Below the pieces are notes generated by a model. The model worked only from the letters and a program-made list of their open reading frames with translations, did not search any database and was not told where the DNA came from. Below are positions 1-6,785 of a stretch of DNA of 64,000 nt, one piece after another. The translations under genes and the position numbers were made by a program. The stretch is from Longispora sp040681875. Its GTDB lineage: Bacteria; Actinomycetota; Actinomycetes; Mycobacteriales; Micromonosporaceae. The DNA lies in assembly GCF_040681875.1 (NCBI RefSeq), contig NZ_JBFAZP010000007.1, forward strand, positions 434,001-498,000, written 5' to 3'. Within the stretch, counting starts at the first letter, position 1, and each line of letters begins with the position of its first letter.

Positions 1-205
1 CGGCGCCGAGGGCGTCTTCGTCGGCTCCGGCATCTTCAAGGCCGGCAACCCGGCCGAGCGCGCCGCCGCGATCGTCAAGGCCACCACGTTCTTCGACGAC
101 CCGGACGTCCTCGCGAAGGTGTCCCGCGGCCTCGGCGAGGCCATGGTCGGCATCAACGTCGAGGAGATCCCGCAGCCCCACCGGCTCGCCGAGCGCGGCT
201 GGTAG
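1..205 (+). CDS. pdxS: Pyridoxal 5'-phosphate synthase lyase subunit PdxS (3' end only)
   Basis: Only the last 67 residues are in the window; the gene begins before base 1 and is read in frame 2. PdxS makes pyridoxal 5'-phosphate from ribose 5-phosphate, glyceraldehyde 3-phosphate and ammonia supplied by PdxT. The visible part has the phosphate-binding GSGIFK motif of the TIM barrel and ends in the family's usual RLAERGW tail. The partner gene pdxT lies about 2.1 kb downstream, separated by two minus-strand genes and a gene-free stretch, instead of directly adjacent as in many actinomycetes. Confidence 0.93.
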   Translation, partial: GAEGVFVGSGIFKAGNPAERAAAIVKATTFFDDPDVLAKVSRGLGEAMVGINVEEIPQPHRLAERGW

Positions 206-220
206 TCACCTCCGCGAAGC

Positions 221-255
221 AGCCCTCCCGATCTCCTCGGGAGGGCTGTTTCCGT
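221..255 (+). terminator. Rho-independent terminator of pdxS
   Basis: A perfect 11-bp stem (AGCCCTCCCGA at 221-231, TCGGGAGGGCT at 237-247) with a 5-base loop is followed by a T-rich tail (GTTTCCGTT). It starts 16 bases after the pdxS stop codon. Confidence 0.9.
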
Positions 256-267
256 TCCAGAACACAT

Positions 268-296
268 CCGACGGGTACGCGGCGCCCGCGCGCCCC
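268..296 (+). repeat. Dispersed intergenic element, copy A (GACGGGTACG ... CCCGCGCGCCC)
   Basis: Shares CCGACGGGTACGCG and a downstream CCCGCGCGCCC with copies at 33208-33233 and 49931-49958. All three lie between genes, shortly after the end of a plus-strand gene. Function unknown. Confidence 0.5.
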
Positions 297-404
297 CGCC
301 CCGGTTCCGCGCTGTCCCCGTGTCCGCTCCGGGTGGCGCGACCTTCCCGGCGCTCGTCCCGGGATCCCCGGCGAGCCGCTTCCGGCGATCCCCGGCGATC
401 CGCG

Positions 405-773
405 TCACCAGATGACGACGCCACCGCCTTCGACGCCCCGGGCCCGGTCGACGGCGGCGGCGATGTTGCCGACCCGGTCGGCGACGAACTCCTCGGTGTA
501 GCCGGTCGCCGCGGCGACCGCCGCGAGGCGGTCCCGGATCGCCGCGCAGTCCGCCGCCAACCCGTCGAGCCCGTCCGGCCCGACCCACAGGTCGCCCCAG
601 GCGAGGGTGGGCAGGAAGCGCAGGCCGAGCCCGAGGTCGGCGACCGCCGACGATCCCCAGAGCGTATGTCTGGTGCGCTCGGCCCCGGCGGCGTCGGGCA
701 CGTCCGGACCCTCGTCGAGGACGGCCGAACCGCCGTCGGGGAGCAGGGCGAACACGTGAACGCAGAGGCTCAT
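405..773 (-). CDS. Hypothetical protein, 122 aa
   Basis: I do not recognise a family. The protein starts MSLCVHVFALLPDGG and ends in VVIW. It is acidic with an Ala-rich helical middle and has no clear membrane segment or signal peptide, so it is probably cytoplasmic. The overlapping plus-strand frame is Arg-rich, as shadow frames are in GC-rich DNA, which favours the minus strand. It stands alone between pdxS and a minus-strand membrane protein gene. The ATG at 773 has only a weak ribosome site in front of it. Confidence 0.55.
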   Translation of the reverse strand: MSLCVHVFALLPDGGSAVLDEGPDVPDAAGAERTRHTLWGSSAVADLGLGLRFLPTLAWGDLWVGPDGLDGLAADCAAIRDRLAAVAAATGYTEEFVADRVGNIAAAVDRARGVEGGGVVIW

Positions 774-953
774 GTGCCCACTTCATCATGTCCTCGCACC
801 CGGGACGCCGCAGCCGCGGGCTCGACGGGCGGGGGAGTGGACGCGTGACGCTGGGAACCGGGCGCCTTGCGGGTGACGGGTGGCGCGTTCCGGCGGTGAG
901 CTGCGAGGACCGCCGGGGGCTCCGCCGACGACAGCGGACGCGGTCCCGGTGGT

Positions 954-1523
954 CTACTCCAGGGCGAGCAGGTCCGAGGCGAGGGCCAGGGCGAGCAGCC
1001 CCGCCATCGAGGCCGCCGCGACCAGCGCCCGCCGCCGGGCTCCGCCCCGCTTGCGCACGGACCGGTAGTACGCCACGGTGCCGGCCACGATCAGCGCACC
1101 CTCCACGACGGCGCTGAGCCAGCCGATCCGCCACAGCCCGAACCCGAACCTCGGCAGCCCACCGAGGTCGCCGGGCAGAACCGGCAGGTCGGCGCGGTGC
1201 ACGAGCAGGTCGAGGATCCAGTGGCTGAACACGAGCCCACCGAACAGCAGCCCGCCGCGCCGCCCCCACCGCCAGGCGGCCAGCCCGCCGCCGACCGCCG
1301 CGATGGCCAGCGCCCCGACCAGGGAGTGGGTGTAGTCGGCGTGGATGAACAGGCCGCCGTAGCCGGGGTGCACCTCGTCGGCGTACTCGACCCTGCCCGC
1401 CAGGAACAGGATCACGAAGAACACGTCGAGCAGTTGGGTGGCGAGCATGAGCGCCCACAGCGGCGCGGTGCGGTCGGTGGTCCGAGTCGCGGCGGCGGCG
1501 AGGGCGAAGTGTCCGGCGAACAT
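954..1523 (-). CDS. Membrane protein resembling YdjM/DUF457 membrane-bound metal-dependent hydrolases
   Basis: The 189-residue protein begins MFAGHFALAAAATR and has four to five hydrophobic segments. Conserved-looking polar residues sit in or near the membrane: GHFA near the N-terminus, a QLLD motif, YTHSL and FSHWILDLLVH. This His/Asp pattern is typical of the YdjM/DUF457 group, whose substrate is mostly unknown. I chose ATG 1523 because it overlaps the stop of a 29-residue ORF (TGATG), giving translational coupling, and because the longer reading frame upstream is Arg/Pro-rich and unlike a protein start. Both genes lie behind the inverted repeat at 1628-1666. Confidence 0.7.
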   Translation of the reverse strand: MFAGHFALAAAATRTTDRTAPLWALMLATQLLDVFFVILFLAGRVEYADEVHPGYGGLFIHADYTHSLVGALAIAAVGGGLAAWRWGRRGGLLFGGLVFSHWILDLLVHRADLPVLPGDLGGLPRFGFGLWRIGWLSAVVEGALIVAGTVAYYRSVRKRGGARRRALVAAASMAGLLALALASDLLALE

Positions 1524-1612
1524 CAGAGGGCACCTTTCGGGGTACGCGTGGCCCAGCGGTCGAGCCAGCCGCCGAGCAGGACGAACAGCAGGGTGAAAAC
1601 TATGAAGCTCAT
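1523..1612 (-). CDS. 29-aa predicted membrane microprotein
   Basis: The reading frame encodes MSFIVFTLLFVLLGGWLDRW followed by nine residues ending in PKGAL. It has one hydrophobic N-terminal segment of about 14 residues and a short charged tail. A purine-rich ribosome site (GAGAGAGGCGAGAC) stands directly in front of the ATG. Its stop overlaps the ATG of the next gene by one base. It may be a true small membrane protein partnered with the downstream one, or a leader ORF that couples translation. The sequence alone cannot decide between these. Confidence 0.5.
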   Translation of the reverse strand: MSFIVFTLLFVLLGGWLDRWATRTPKGAL

Positions 1613-1627
1613 GTCTCGCCTCTCTCG

Positions 1628-1666
1628 CTAACATGCTTAGCTAAGGACTATAGCTAAGCATGTTAG
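1628..1666. promoter_or_regulatory. Perfect 16-bp inverted repeat, probable operator
   Basis: CTAACATGCTTAGCTA (1628-1643) and TAGCTAAGCATGTTAG (1651-1666) are exact reverse complements around a 7-base spacer. The AT-rich site sits in very GC-rich DNA, 15 bases upstream of the microprotein start. Inside it is the 10-bp palindrome CTTAGCTAAG. Length, symmetry and position fit the binding site of a dimeric repressor of the MarR or TetR kind, but no such regulator gene is adjacent. Confidence 0.65.
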
Positions 1667-1755
1667 GTAGGTCGTCCGCAAGCCGCCCCGGAACCCGCAC
1701 GAGCTGTCCGCCCGACGTGAACCGACGCCGTCCGGCCCAGCGCAGCCCATCCCCC

Positions 1756-1811
1756 GGCGCCCGCCCGCCCGGCGCCCGCCCGCCCGACGCCCGCCCGCCC
1801 GGCGCCCGCCC
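1756..1811. repeat. 15-bp tandem repeat, 3.7 copies
   Basis: The unit GGCGCCCGCCCGCCC is repeated at 1756, 1771, 1786 (one change, GACG) and 1801 (partial, 11 bases). It lies in the gene-free region upstream of pdxT. Confidence 0.85.
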
Positions 1812-1857
1812 ACTCGCCGCCGAGGCCCCGCCTCGCTCGTCGGCCACGACACCACTG

Positions 1858-2176
1858 CCGTGCGCGCGGGCCAGCGGAATCGGGTGTGACCGTGATTTGC
1901 TCCCTGCGGAGCTACCGCCGTGCGCGCGCTGGCCAGCGGCACCGCCGCCGGGCCGGCGTGGAGCGGACCGGCACCGCCCCTCGCGCCCCGTGCGGCGCTG
2001 CCTCGCGCACTCGTCTCGCCGGCACCGCCCGGCGCGCCCCACGGGCCACAGCCGCGCGCGCTGGCCAACTGAATTGAGCGTGACCGTCATCTGGTCCTCG
2101 CGGAGCCATCGCCGTGCACGCGCTGGCCAGTGCCACCGCCGCCCGGGCCAGCGTGGACCTGGCCGGCACCGCCCGG
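1858..2176. repeat. Two diverged direct repeats 195 bp apart
   Basis: Both copies carry a TGACCGTSATYTG block (1886 and 2081), then a block close to CGGAGCYAYCGCCGTGC, then CGCGCTGGCCAG and a GCC-rich stretch. Matching positions are offset by 195 bases throughout. Copies span roughly 1858-1983 and 2050-2176. Confidence 0.7.
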
Positions 2177-2360
2177 CGCGGCCCCCGATCAGCGCCGCCC
2201 CTCGCCCGGCCTGCGGCGGCCTGGCGCCCCGCACCCGAGCATCTCTCCGGCCCCGGCCGGCGCCGCGGGCCGCGTGGTCCACGGCGTCCCCGGGCCGGCC
2301 AGGCCGTCCGGCGGGCCGGCCCACTCCGGCCCCCGTCGGCGCGGCCACTAAGCTCGCACC

Positions 2361-2972
2361 GTGAGTGAAGACTTGATCATTGGTGTGTTCGCCCTCCAGG
2401 GGGACGTCCGCGAGCACCTGGCCGCGCTGGCCGAGTGCGACGTGCTGGCCCGGCCCGTCCGCCGTCCCGAGGAGCTGGCGTCCGTGCACGCCCTCGTGAT
2501 CCCCGGCGGCGAGTCCACGACCATGAGCAAGCTGGTCGAGATCTTCGGGATGCTGGAGCCGATCCGGGACCGGATCAAGGCCGGCATGCCCGTGTACGGC
2601 TCCTGCGCCGGCATGATCATGTTGGCGGACCGGGTGCTCGACGGCCGCCCCGACCAGCAGACCTTCGGCGGGATCGACATGGTCGTGCGGCGCAACGCGT
2701 TCGGGCGGCAGGTGGACTCGTTCGAGGCGGACGTGGAGTTGGCGGGCGTCGAGGGTGACCCGTTCCATGCCGTGTTCATCCGCGCGCCGAGGGTCGAATC
2801 GGTCGGCGAGGGCGTCGAGGTGCTCTCGCGGATCACGGGCGGGGACGCTGACGGTACGATCGTGGCGGTGCGGCAGGGCCCCCTGCTGGCGACGGCGTTC
2901 CACCCGGAGTTGACGGGGGACCTGCGCGTACACGCTCTCTTCGTCGAGATGGTGCGCGCCGCCGCGCGTTAG
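2361..2972 (+). CDS. pdxT: Pyridoxal 5'-phosphate synthase glutaminase subunit PdxT
   Basis: PdxT releases ammonia from glutamine and channels it to PdxS for vitamin B6 synthesis. The 203-residue protein is a normal-length class I glutamine amidotransferase. It has IPGGEST at about 47-53, the nucleophile Cys82 in GSCAG, and the His181/Glu183 pair in the HPE motif, so the whole triad is present. The GTG start is followed directly by a good family N-terminus (IIGVFALQGDVREH). yebC follows 25 bases downstream, probably in the same transcript. The pdxS partner lies upstream across a gap of about 2.1 kb. Confidence 0.95.
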   Translation: MSEDLIIGVFALQGDVREHLAALAECDVLARPVRRPEELASVHALVIPGGESTTMSKLVEIFGMLEPIRDRIKAGMPVYGSCAGMIMLADRVLDGRPDQQTFGGIDMVVRRNAFGRQVDSFEADVELAGVEGDPFHAVFIRAPRVESVGEGVEVLSRITGGDADGTIVAVRQGPLLATAFHPELTGDLRVHALFVEMVRAAAR

Positions 2973-2997
2973 TCGAGACGACGGAGGAAAGCGACAG

Positions 2998-3750
2998 ATG
3001 AGCGGCCACTCAAAATGGGCGACGACGAAGCACAAGAAGGCCGTCGTCGATGCCAAGCGCGGAAAGATGTTCGCCAAGCTCATCAAGAACATCGAGGTCG
3101 CCGCCCGCACTGGCGGCGGTGACCCCACGGGCAACCCGACCCTGTTCGACGCCATCCAGAAGGCGAAGAAGAGCTCGGTCCCCAACAACAACATCGACAG
3201 CGCGGTCAAGCGCGGCTCGGGCGCCGAGGTCGGCGGGGCCGACTGGCAGACGATCATGTACGAGGGCTACGGCCCCAACGGCGTCGCGGTCCTGATCGAG
3301 TGCCTCACCGACAACCGCAACCGCGCGGCCGCCGAGGTGCGCACCGCGCTGTCCCGCAACGGCGGCAGCCTCGCCGACCCGGGCAGCGTCGCGTACATGT
3401 TCAACCGCAAGGGCATCGTGATCATCGGCAAGCAGGGCCGCTCCGAGGACGACATCCTGGAGATCGTGCTCGACGCCGGTGCCGAGGAGGTCAACGACCT
3501 CGGCGACGAGTTCGAGGTCGTCTCCGAGCCGACCGACCTGGTCGCCGTGCGCACCGCGCTCCAGGGCGCCGGCGTGGACTACGAGTCGGCCGAGTCGAGC
3601 TTCGTGCCGACCATGAACGTCCCCCTCGAGGAGGAGGGCGCGCGCAAGATCTTCCGGCTGATCGACGCCCTGGAGGACAGCGACGACGTGCAGAACGTCT
3701 ACGCCAACTTCGACGTGTCCGACGAGGTCATGGAGAAGCTGGACGCCTGA
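2998..3750 (+). CDS. yebC: YebC/PmpR-family protein (DUF28)
   Basis: The 250-residue protein opens with the family signature MSGHSKWATTKHKK and is collinear with YebC over its full length. Family members are cytoplasmic. Some act as transcription regulators and others have been linked to translation of proline-rich stretches by stalled ribosomes. A strong ribosome site (GGAGGAAA) stands in front of the ATG. In actinomycetes yebC regularly sits between pdxT and ruvC, as here, although in this genome a repeat array and a three-gene minus-strand operon separate it from ruvC. Confidence 0.95.
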   Translation: MSGHSKWATTKHKKAVVDAKRGKMFAKLIKNIEVAARTGGGDPTGNPTLFDAIQKAKKSSVPNNNIDSAVKRGSGAEVGGADWQTIMYEGYGPNGVAVLIECLTDNRNRAAAEVRTALSRNGGSLADPGSVAYMFNRKGIVIIGKQGRSEDDILEIVLDAGAEEVNDLGDEFEVVSEPTDLVAVRTALQGAGVDYESAESSFVPTMNVPLEEEGARKIFRLIDALEDSDDVQNVYANFDVSDEVMEKLDA

Positions 3751-3799
3751 GCACGCACCCGGCCGGTGGGATCACCCGGGCCGGCGGAACGGTTCCATC

Positions 3800-3828
3800 G
3801 GCGCGCCCCGGGTCACCCGGGGCGCGCC
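3800..3828 (+). terminator. GC-rich hairpin after yebC
   Basis: A perfect 13-bp stem (GGCGCGCCCCGGG at 3800-3812, CCCGGGGCGCGCC at 3816-3828) has a 3-base loop TCA. It stands 49 bases after the yebC stop and just before the 26-bp tandem array. There is no T tract, as is common in actinomycetes. Confidence 0.6.
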
Positions 3829-4109
3829 GATCCGTCCCCGGGCTGGGATGAACCGATCCGTCCCCGGGCTGGGATGAACCGATCCGTCCCCGGGCTGGGA
3901 TGAACCGATCCGTCCCCGGGCTGGGACGAGCCGAACCGTCCCCGGGCTGGGACGAGCCGAATTGTCCCGGGGTAGGGATGAACCGATCCGTCACGGCGCA
4001 AGGACGAACCTGGCTGCCCCTGGGCTGGGACGAACCGAACGGTCACGGCGCAGGGACGAACCGGTCCCCGGGCTGGGGCGAACCGGGCGGTCTCCGGGCT
4101 GGGCCGCAT
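3827..4109. repeat. 26-bp tandem repeat array, about 11 units
   Basis: Units start at 3827, 3853, 3879, 3905, 3931, 3957, 3983, 4009, 4035, 4061 (22 bases) and 4083. The common unit reads CCGATCCGTCCCCGGG then CTGGGATGAA. The first three are identical. Later ones diverge, and units 7 and 9 carry a variant centre (TCACGGCGCARGGACGAA). Because 26 is not a multiple of three, the array cannot code for a simple peptide repeat. It fills most of the 455-bp gap between yebC and the convergent oxidoreductase gene, and there are no spacers, so it is not a CRISPR. Confidence 0.9.
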
Positions 4110-4205
4110 CGGACCGGGGCCGTAGCGAACGGCCGCCGTCACCGGAAGAACGCCCCGGCCGCTGGCCCCGCGCCGCTCACCGTCTTCGCCCCGGGCGGAA
4201 CCCCG

Positions 4206-5030
4206 TCACCCGACCGGGTTGAACGCGGCCGCCACCGCCTCCAGTACCCGGAAATCGGCCTTGAAGTGTCCTTCCGCCCGTGGCCAGTGCACGACGACAG
4301 CGGAGAACCCCATCCGGGTGTACCGGCCGACGCAGTCCCGGAACGCCTCCACCGAGTCGAGCGGCCGGCTGTCCCCGGTCCCGAGCAGGATCAGCCGTTC
4401 GACGGTGCGCCCGGTCTCCGCGCACGCCGCGTCGAGGCGCTCCACCTGCGCCGGAACCTCCCCGACGTCCTGGGTGATCCACGTCTGGGCATGGGTCGCG
4501 GCGAGCCGGAGCCCGCGCGGCCCGGTGCCGGCGACCGCGAGCGGGATCCGGGGCAGCCGCCCGCCGGTCCAGGCGTTCTCCGCCGACCAGTGCTTCCCGT
4601 GGAACGTCGTCTCCGACGTGCTGAGCAGGGTGTCCACGAGACCGACCCACTCGGCGAACCGGTCGGCCTTCTCCCGGGGCGGCCACGGCCCCTCCCCGGT
4701 GACCCGGACGTCGCTGGAGTTGCCGCCCGCCCCGACCCCGAGCGTGAACCGGCCGCCGGAGATGTCGTCGATGGCCAGCGCGGCCTTGGCGGTGGTCACC
4801 GGATGGCGGAACCCGGGCGCGGTGACCATCGTGCCGAGCCCGATCCGCGAGGTCACGGCGGCGGCAGCGGCCAGCGTCGGGTACGCGTCGAACCACGGCC
4901 GCAGGTCCCGCCAGGCCACGTGGTCGAACAGCCACGCCCGGCCGAAGCCCAGCTCCTCGGCCAACAGCCAGTCGGCCCGCGCCTCGGCCCAGGGCGCGGT
5001 GGGCCACATCATCACGTCCACCCGGGTCAC
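4206..5030 (-). CDS. LLM-class F420-dependent oxidoreductase
   Basis: The 274-residue protein is a luciferase-like monooxygenase fold enzyme (TIM barrel). In actinomycetes these mostly use coenzyme F420 rather than FMN. Family landmarks are SRIGLGTMVTAPGFRHP, the GGRFTLGVGAGG phosphate-binding segment and a C-terminal GFSAVVVHWP strand. Substrate unknown. The GTG start at 5030 overlaps the stop of the upstream dehydrogenase gene (GTGA), so the two are translationally coupled. It is the last gene of a cupin-dehydrogenase-oxidoreductase operon. Confidence 0.85.
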   Translation of the reverse strand: MTRVDVMMWPTAPWAEARADWLLAEELGFGRAWLFDHVAWRDLRPWFDAYPTLAAAAAVTSRIGLGTMVTAPGFRHPVTTAKAALAIDDISGGRFTLGVGAGGNSSDVRVTGEGPWPPREKADRFAEWVGLVDTLLSTSETTFHGKHWSAENAWTGGRLPRIPLAVAGTGPRGLRLAATHAQTWITQDVGEVPAQVERLDAACAETGRTVERLILLGTGDSRPLDSVEAFRDCVGRYTRMGFSAVVVHWPRAEGHFKADFRVLEAVAAAFNPVG

Positions 5031-5818
5031 GGCCGCACCCCCAGCGGCAGCCGGCCGTACGGGCCGCCCAGCACGTGGTAGTCGGGGTCGTCGGGCGTCA
5101 GGCTGCCCAGCCGGTCGGCCCAGGCCTCGGAGTCGTCGCGCGCGAAGTAGCCGATCGCCTCGCCGCCCGCGTGGCTCAGCCAGCCCTGGGTGTTGGCGGA
5201 GACCCCCCACACGTGGTGCAGGCCCCGCTCCGGGGTGCTCAGGCACGCCTCGACGAGCCGGGCCGCGTCGGCGGGGGACAGCCACATCGTGAGTGCGCGG
5301 GGGGCGTCGGGTTGCGGGAAGCACGCGCCGATCCGCAGACAGAAGACCGTCATCTCCGGGTACCGCCGCTGGTAGAGCGCGCCCAGCGACTCCAACGCCG
5401 CCTTGCTCCAGCCGTAGAACCCGTCCGGCAGCGGCGGGGCGTCGGCCGGCAGCGGGGCCTCGGCACGGGTCCGGTAGCCCACCGCGTGCCCGGAGGAGGC
5501 CAGCAGCACCCGGGGCACGCCCGCGTCGGCGGCGGCCTGCAGTACGTTGCGGCTGCCCTCGACGTTGACGGCCAGGAGGTCCGCCCACGGGGCCTCCTGG
5601 CTGAGGCCGCCCAGGTGCAGCACCGCGTCGACGCCGGCGGTCGCGGCGGCCAGCGCGGCCGGGTCGGTCACCGAACCGGCGACGACCTCCTCGCCGGGCC
5701 CGGGGTCGGGCACCGGGGCGATGTCGAACAGTCTCAGCACCCGGCCGGGCCGGGCCAGCAGGGGCCGCAGCAGTGCGCCGATGTTGCCGGCCGCACCCGT
5801 GATGAGCAGTGTCTCCAC
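5027..5818 (-). CDS. NAD-dependent epimerase/dehydratase, uronate dehydrogenase-like
   Basis: A short-chain dehydrogenase of the extended type, 263 residues. It has the nucleotide-binding motif TGAAGNIG near the N-terminus, an LFDIAP acidic strand end that favours NAD over NADP, and the catalytic pair in YGWSKAALE (YxxxK). Overall pattern, including SSGHAVGYR and the AALESLGALYQRR helix, resembles uronate dehydrogenases, which oxidise aldohexuronic acids to lactones. I chose GTG 5818 because GAGGGAGG lies 4-11 bases upstream of it. An ATG at 5845 is also open but has no such site. Confidence 0.8.
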   Translation of the reverse strand: METLLITGAAGNIGALLRPLLARPGRVLRLFDIAPVPDPGPGEEVVAGSVTDPAALAAATAGVDAVLHLGGLSQEAPWADLLAVNVEGSRNVLQAAADAGVPRVLLASSGHAVGYRTRAEAPLPADAPPLPDGFYGWSKAALESLGALYQRRYPEMTVFCLRIGACFPQPDAPRALTMWLSPADAARLVEACLSTPERGLHHVWGVSANTQGWLSHAGGEAIGYFARDDSEAWADRLGSLTPDDPDYHVLGGPYGRLPLGVRP

Positions 5819-5831
5819 GCGTCCTCCCTCG

Positions 5832-6152
5832 TCAGCTGGCTCCACTGTAGGGCGGGGCGAACACCACCAGCAGCGTCAGATCCTCGGACACGTCGGTGAA
5901 CCTGTGCTCCTCGTGCGCGGGCACGAACACCACCGAGCCGGGGCCGAGGTCCGCCTCGCCGTCCGACGTCACGATCCGCGCCCGGCCGGCCGTCACCACG
6001 TAGATCTCGTCCTCGCGGTGCGGCGACTGGTCGTCCTCGCCGCCGGCCCGGATCGAGTACGTCCCGAGGGACATGTCGGGCGTGCGCAGTGTCTCCACAT
6101 AGTGGTTCGGCGCGTCGCCCGGGATGCTGAAGGCGTGTTCGATGAGGCGCAT
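5832..6152 (-). CDS. Cupin-domain protein
   Basis: A 106-residue single-domain cupin (small beta barrel). The metal-binding pattern is visible: PHREDEIYVVTAGRARI (His, Glu) and the second motif GSVVFVPAHEEHRF (His). Such proteins may be sugar isomerases, dioxygenases or ligand binders. The exact job is not readable from sequence. First gene of the operon leading to the dehydrogenase (13 bases downstream) and the F420 oxidoreductase, which suggests a role in sugar or small-molecule oxidation. Confidence 0.8.
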   Translation of the reverse strand: MRLIEHAFSIPGDAPNHYVETLRTPDMSLGTYSIRAGGEDDQSPHREDEIYVVTAGRARIVTSDGEADLGPGSVVFVPAHEEHRFTDVSEDLTLLVVFAPPYSGAS

Positions 6153-6160
6153 GTCAGTAC

Positions 6161-6171
6161 CCTACGGTAGG
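6161..6171. promoter_or_regulatory. Short palindrome between cupin operon and ruvC
   Basis: CCTACGGTAGG is a perfect 5-bp inverted repeat around one central base. It lies 9 bases upstream of the cupin ATG and 39 bases upstream of ruvC, in the 57-bp divergent gap. It could be an operator for the cupin operon. Confidence 0.3.
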
Positions 6172-6209
6172 TTTTGCCGAACAGGTGTTCGTCGGGAGAG
6201 GGCTGAGGC

Positions 6210-6785
6210 GTGCGGGTTCTAGGAGTCGACCCCGGGCTGACCCGGTGCGGCGTGGGCGTCGTCGAGGGCCTGCCGGGCCGGCCCTGCCGACTCGTGCACG
6301 TCGAGGTCATCCGCACCGACCCCGACCTGGATCTGGCCCTGCGGCTGCTCGCCGTGTCCGACGGGATCGCCGCCGCCGTGGCCGCCTGGCAGCCCGAGCA
6401 GGTCGCCGTCGAGCGGGTCTTCAGCCAGAACAACGTCGGCACCGTCATCGGCACGGCCCAGGCCTCGGGGGTGGCGCTGGTGACCGCCGCCCGGGCCGGC
6501 CTGCCCGTCGTGACGTACACGCCGAGTGAGGTCAAGGCCGCCGTCACCGGCTCCGGCACCGCCGACAAGGCCCAGGTCACGGCCATGGTCACCAAGCTCC
6601 TCCAGCTGAAGGTCGCCCCCCGGCCGGCGGACGCGGCCGACGCCCTCGCGCTGGCCATCTGCCACGTCTGGAAGGGTGGCACCCAGGCCCGGATCGCCGC
6701 CGCGATCCGCGCCGCGAAGACCGCGCAGTCGGCCCCGAGGGCGCGGCCGGCCGGTGCACAGACACAGACGGGAGTCCGACGGTGA
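6210..6785 (+). CDS. ruvC: Holliday junction endonuclease RuvC
   Basis: RuvC cuts Holliday junctions symmetrically, working with the RuvAB branch migration motor. All four catalytic acidic residues are present: Asp7 in GVDPG, Glu68 in VAVERVF, and Asp141 and Asp144 in PADAADALALA. At 191 residues it is slightly longer than the usual 170-180 because of a C-terminal Ala/Arg-rich tail, which is common in actinomycetes. The GTG start follows a GGGAGAGGGCTGAGG ribosome site. Its stop overlaps the ruvA start (GTGA). Confidence 0.96.
   Translation: MRVLGVDPGLTRCGVGVVEGLPGRPCRLVHVEVIRTDPDLDLALRLLAVSDGIAAAVAAWQPEQVAVERVFSQNNVGTVIGTAQASGVALVTAARAGLPVVTYTPSEVKAAVTGSGTADKAQVTAMVTKLLQLKVAPRPADAADALALAICHVWKGGTQARIAAAIRAAKTAQSAPRARPAGAQTQTGVRR

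Larger units (their letters stand above)
1667..2360. other. Gene-free stretch of about 690 bp
   Basis: No reading frame here has a believable start, composition or family. All frames are Arg/Pro/Ala-rich shadows of GC-rich repeats. It holds a 15-bp tandem repeat (1756-1811) and two diverged direct copies of a unit of about 125 bp spaced 195 bp apart (1858-1983 and 2050-2176). A pdxT promoter must lie near its right end but I cannot place it. Confidence 0.6.

Noticed and set aside
1641..3257. A 538-residue minus-strand frame over the gene-free stretch and pdxT
   Set aside because: It crosses pdxT and the start of yebC in antisense and is low-complexity Arg/Gly/Ala elsewhere, so it is not a gene.
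3827..4109. 26-bp array considered as a CRISPR
   Set aside because: Units follow each other directly with no spacers, and no cas genes are present.
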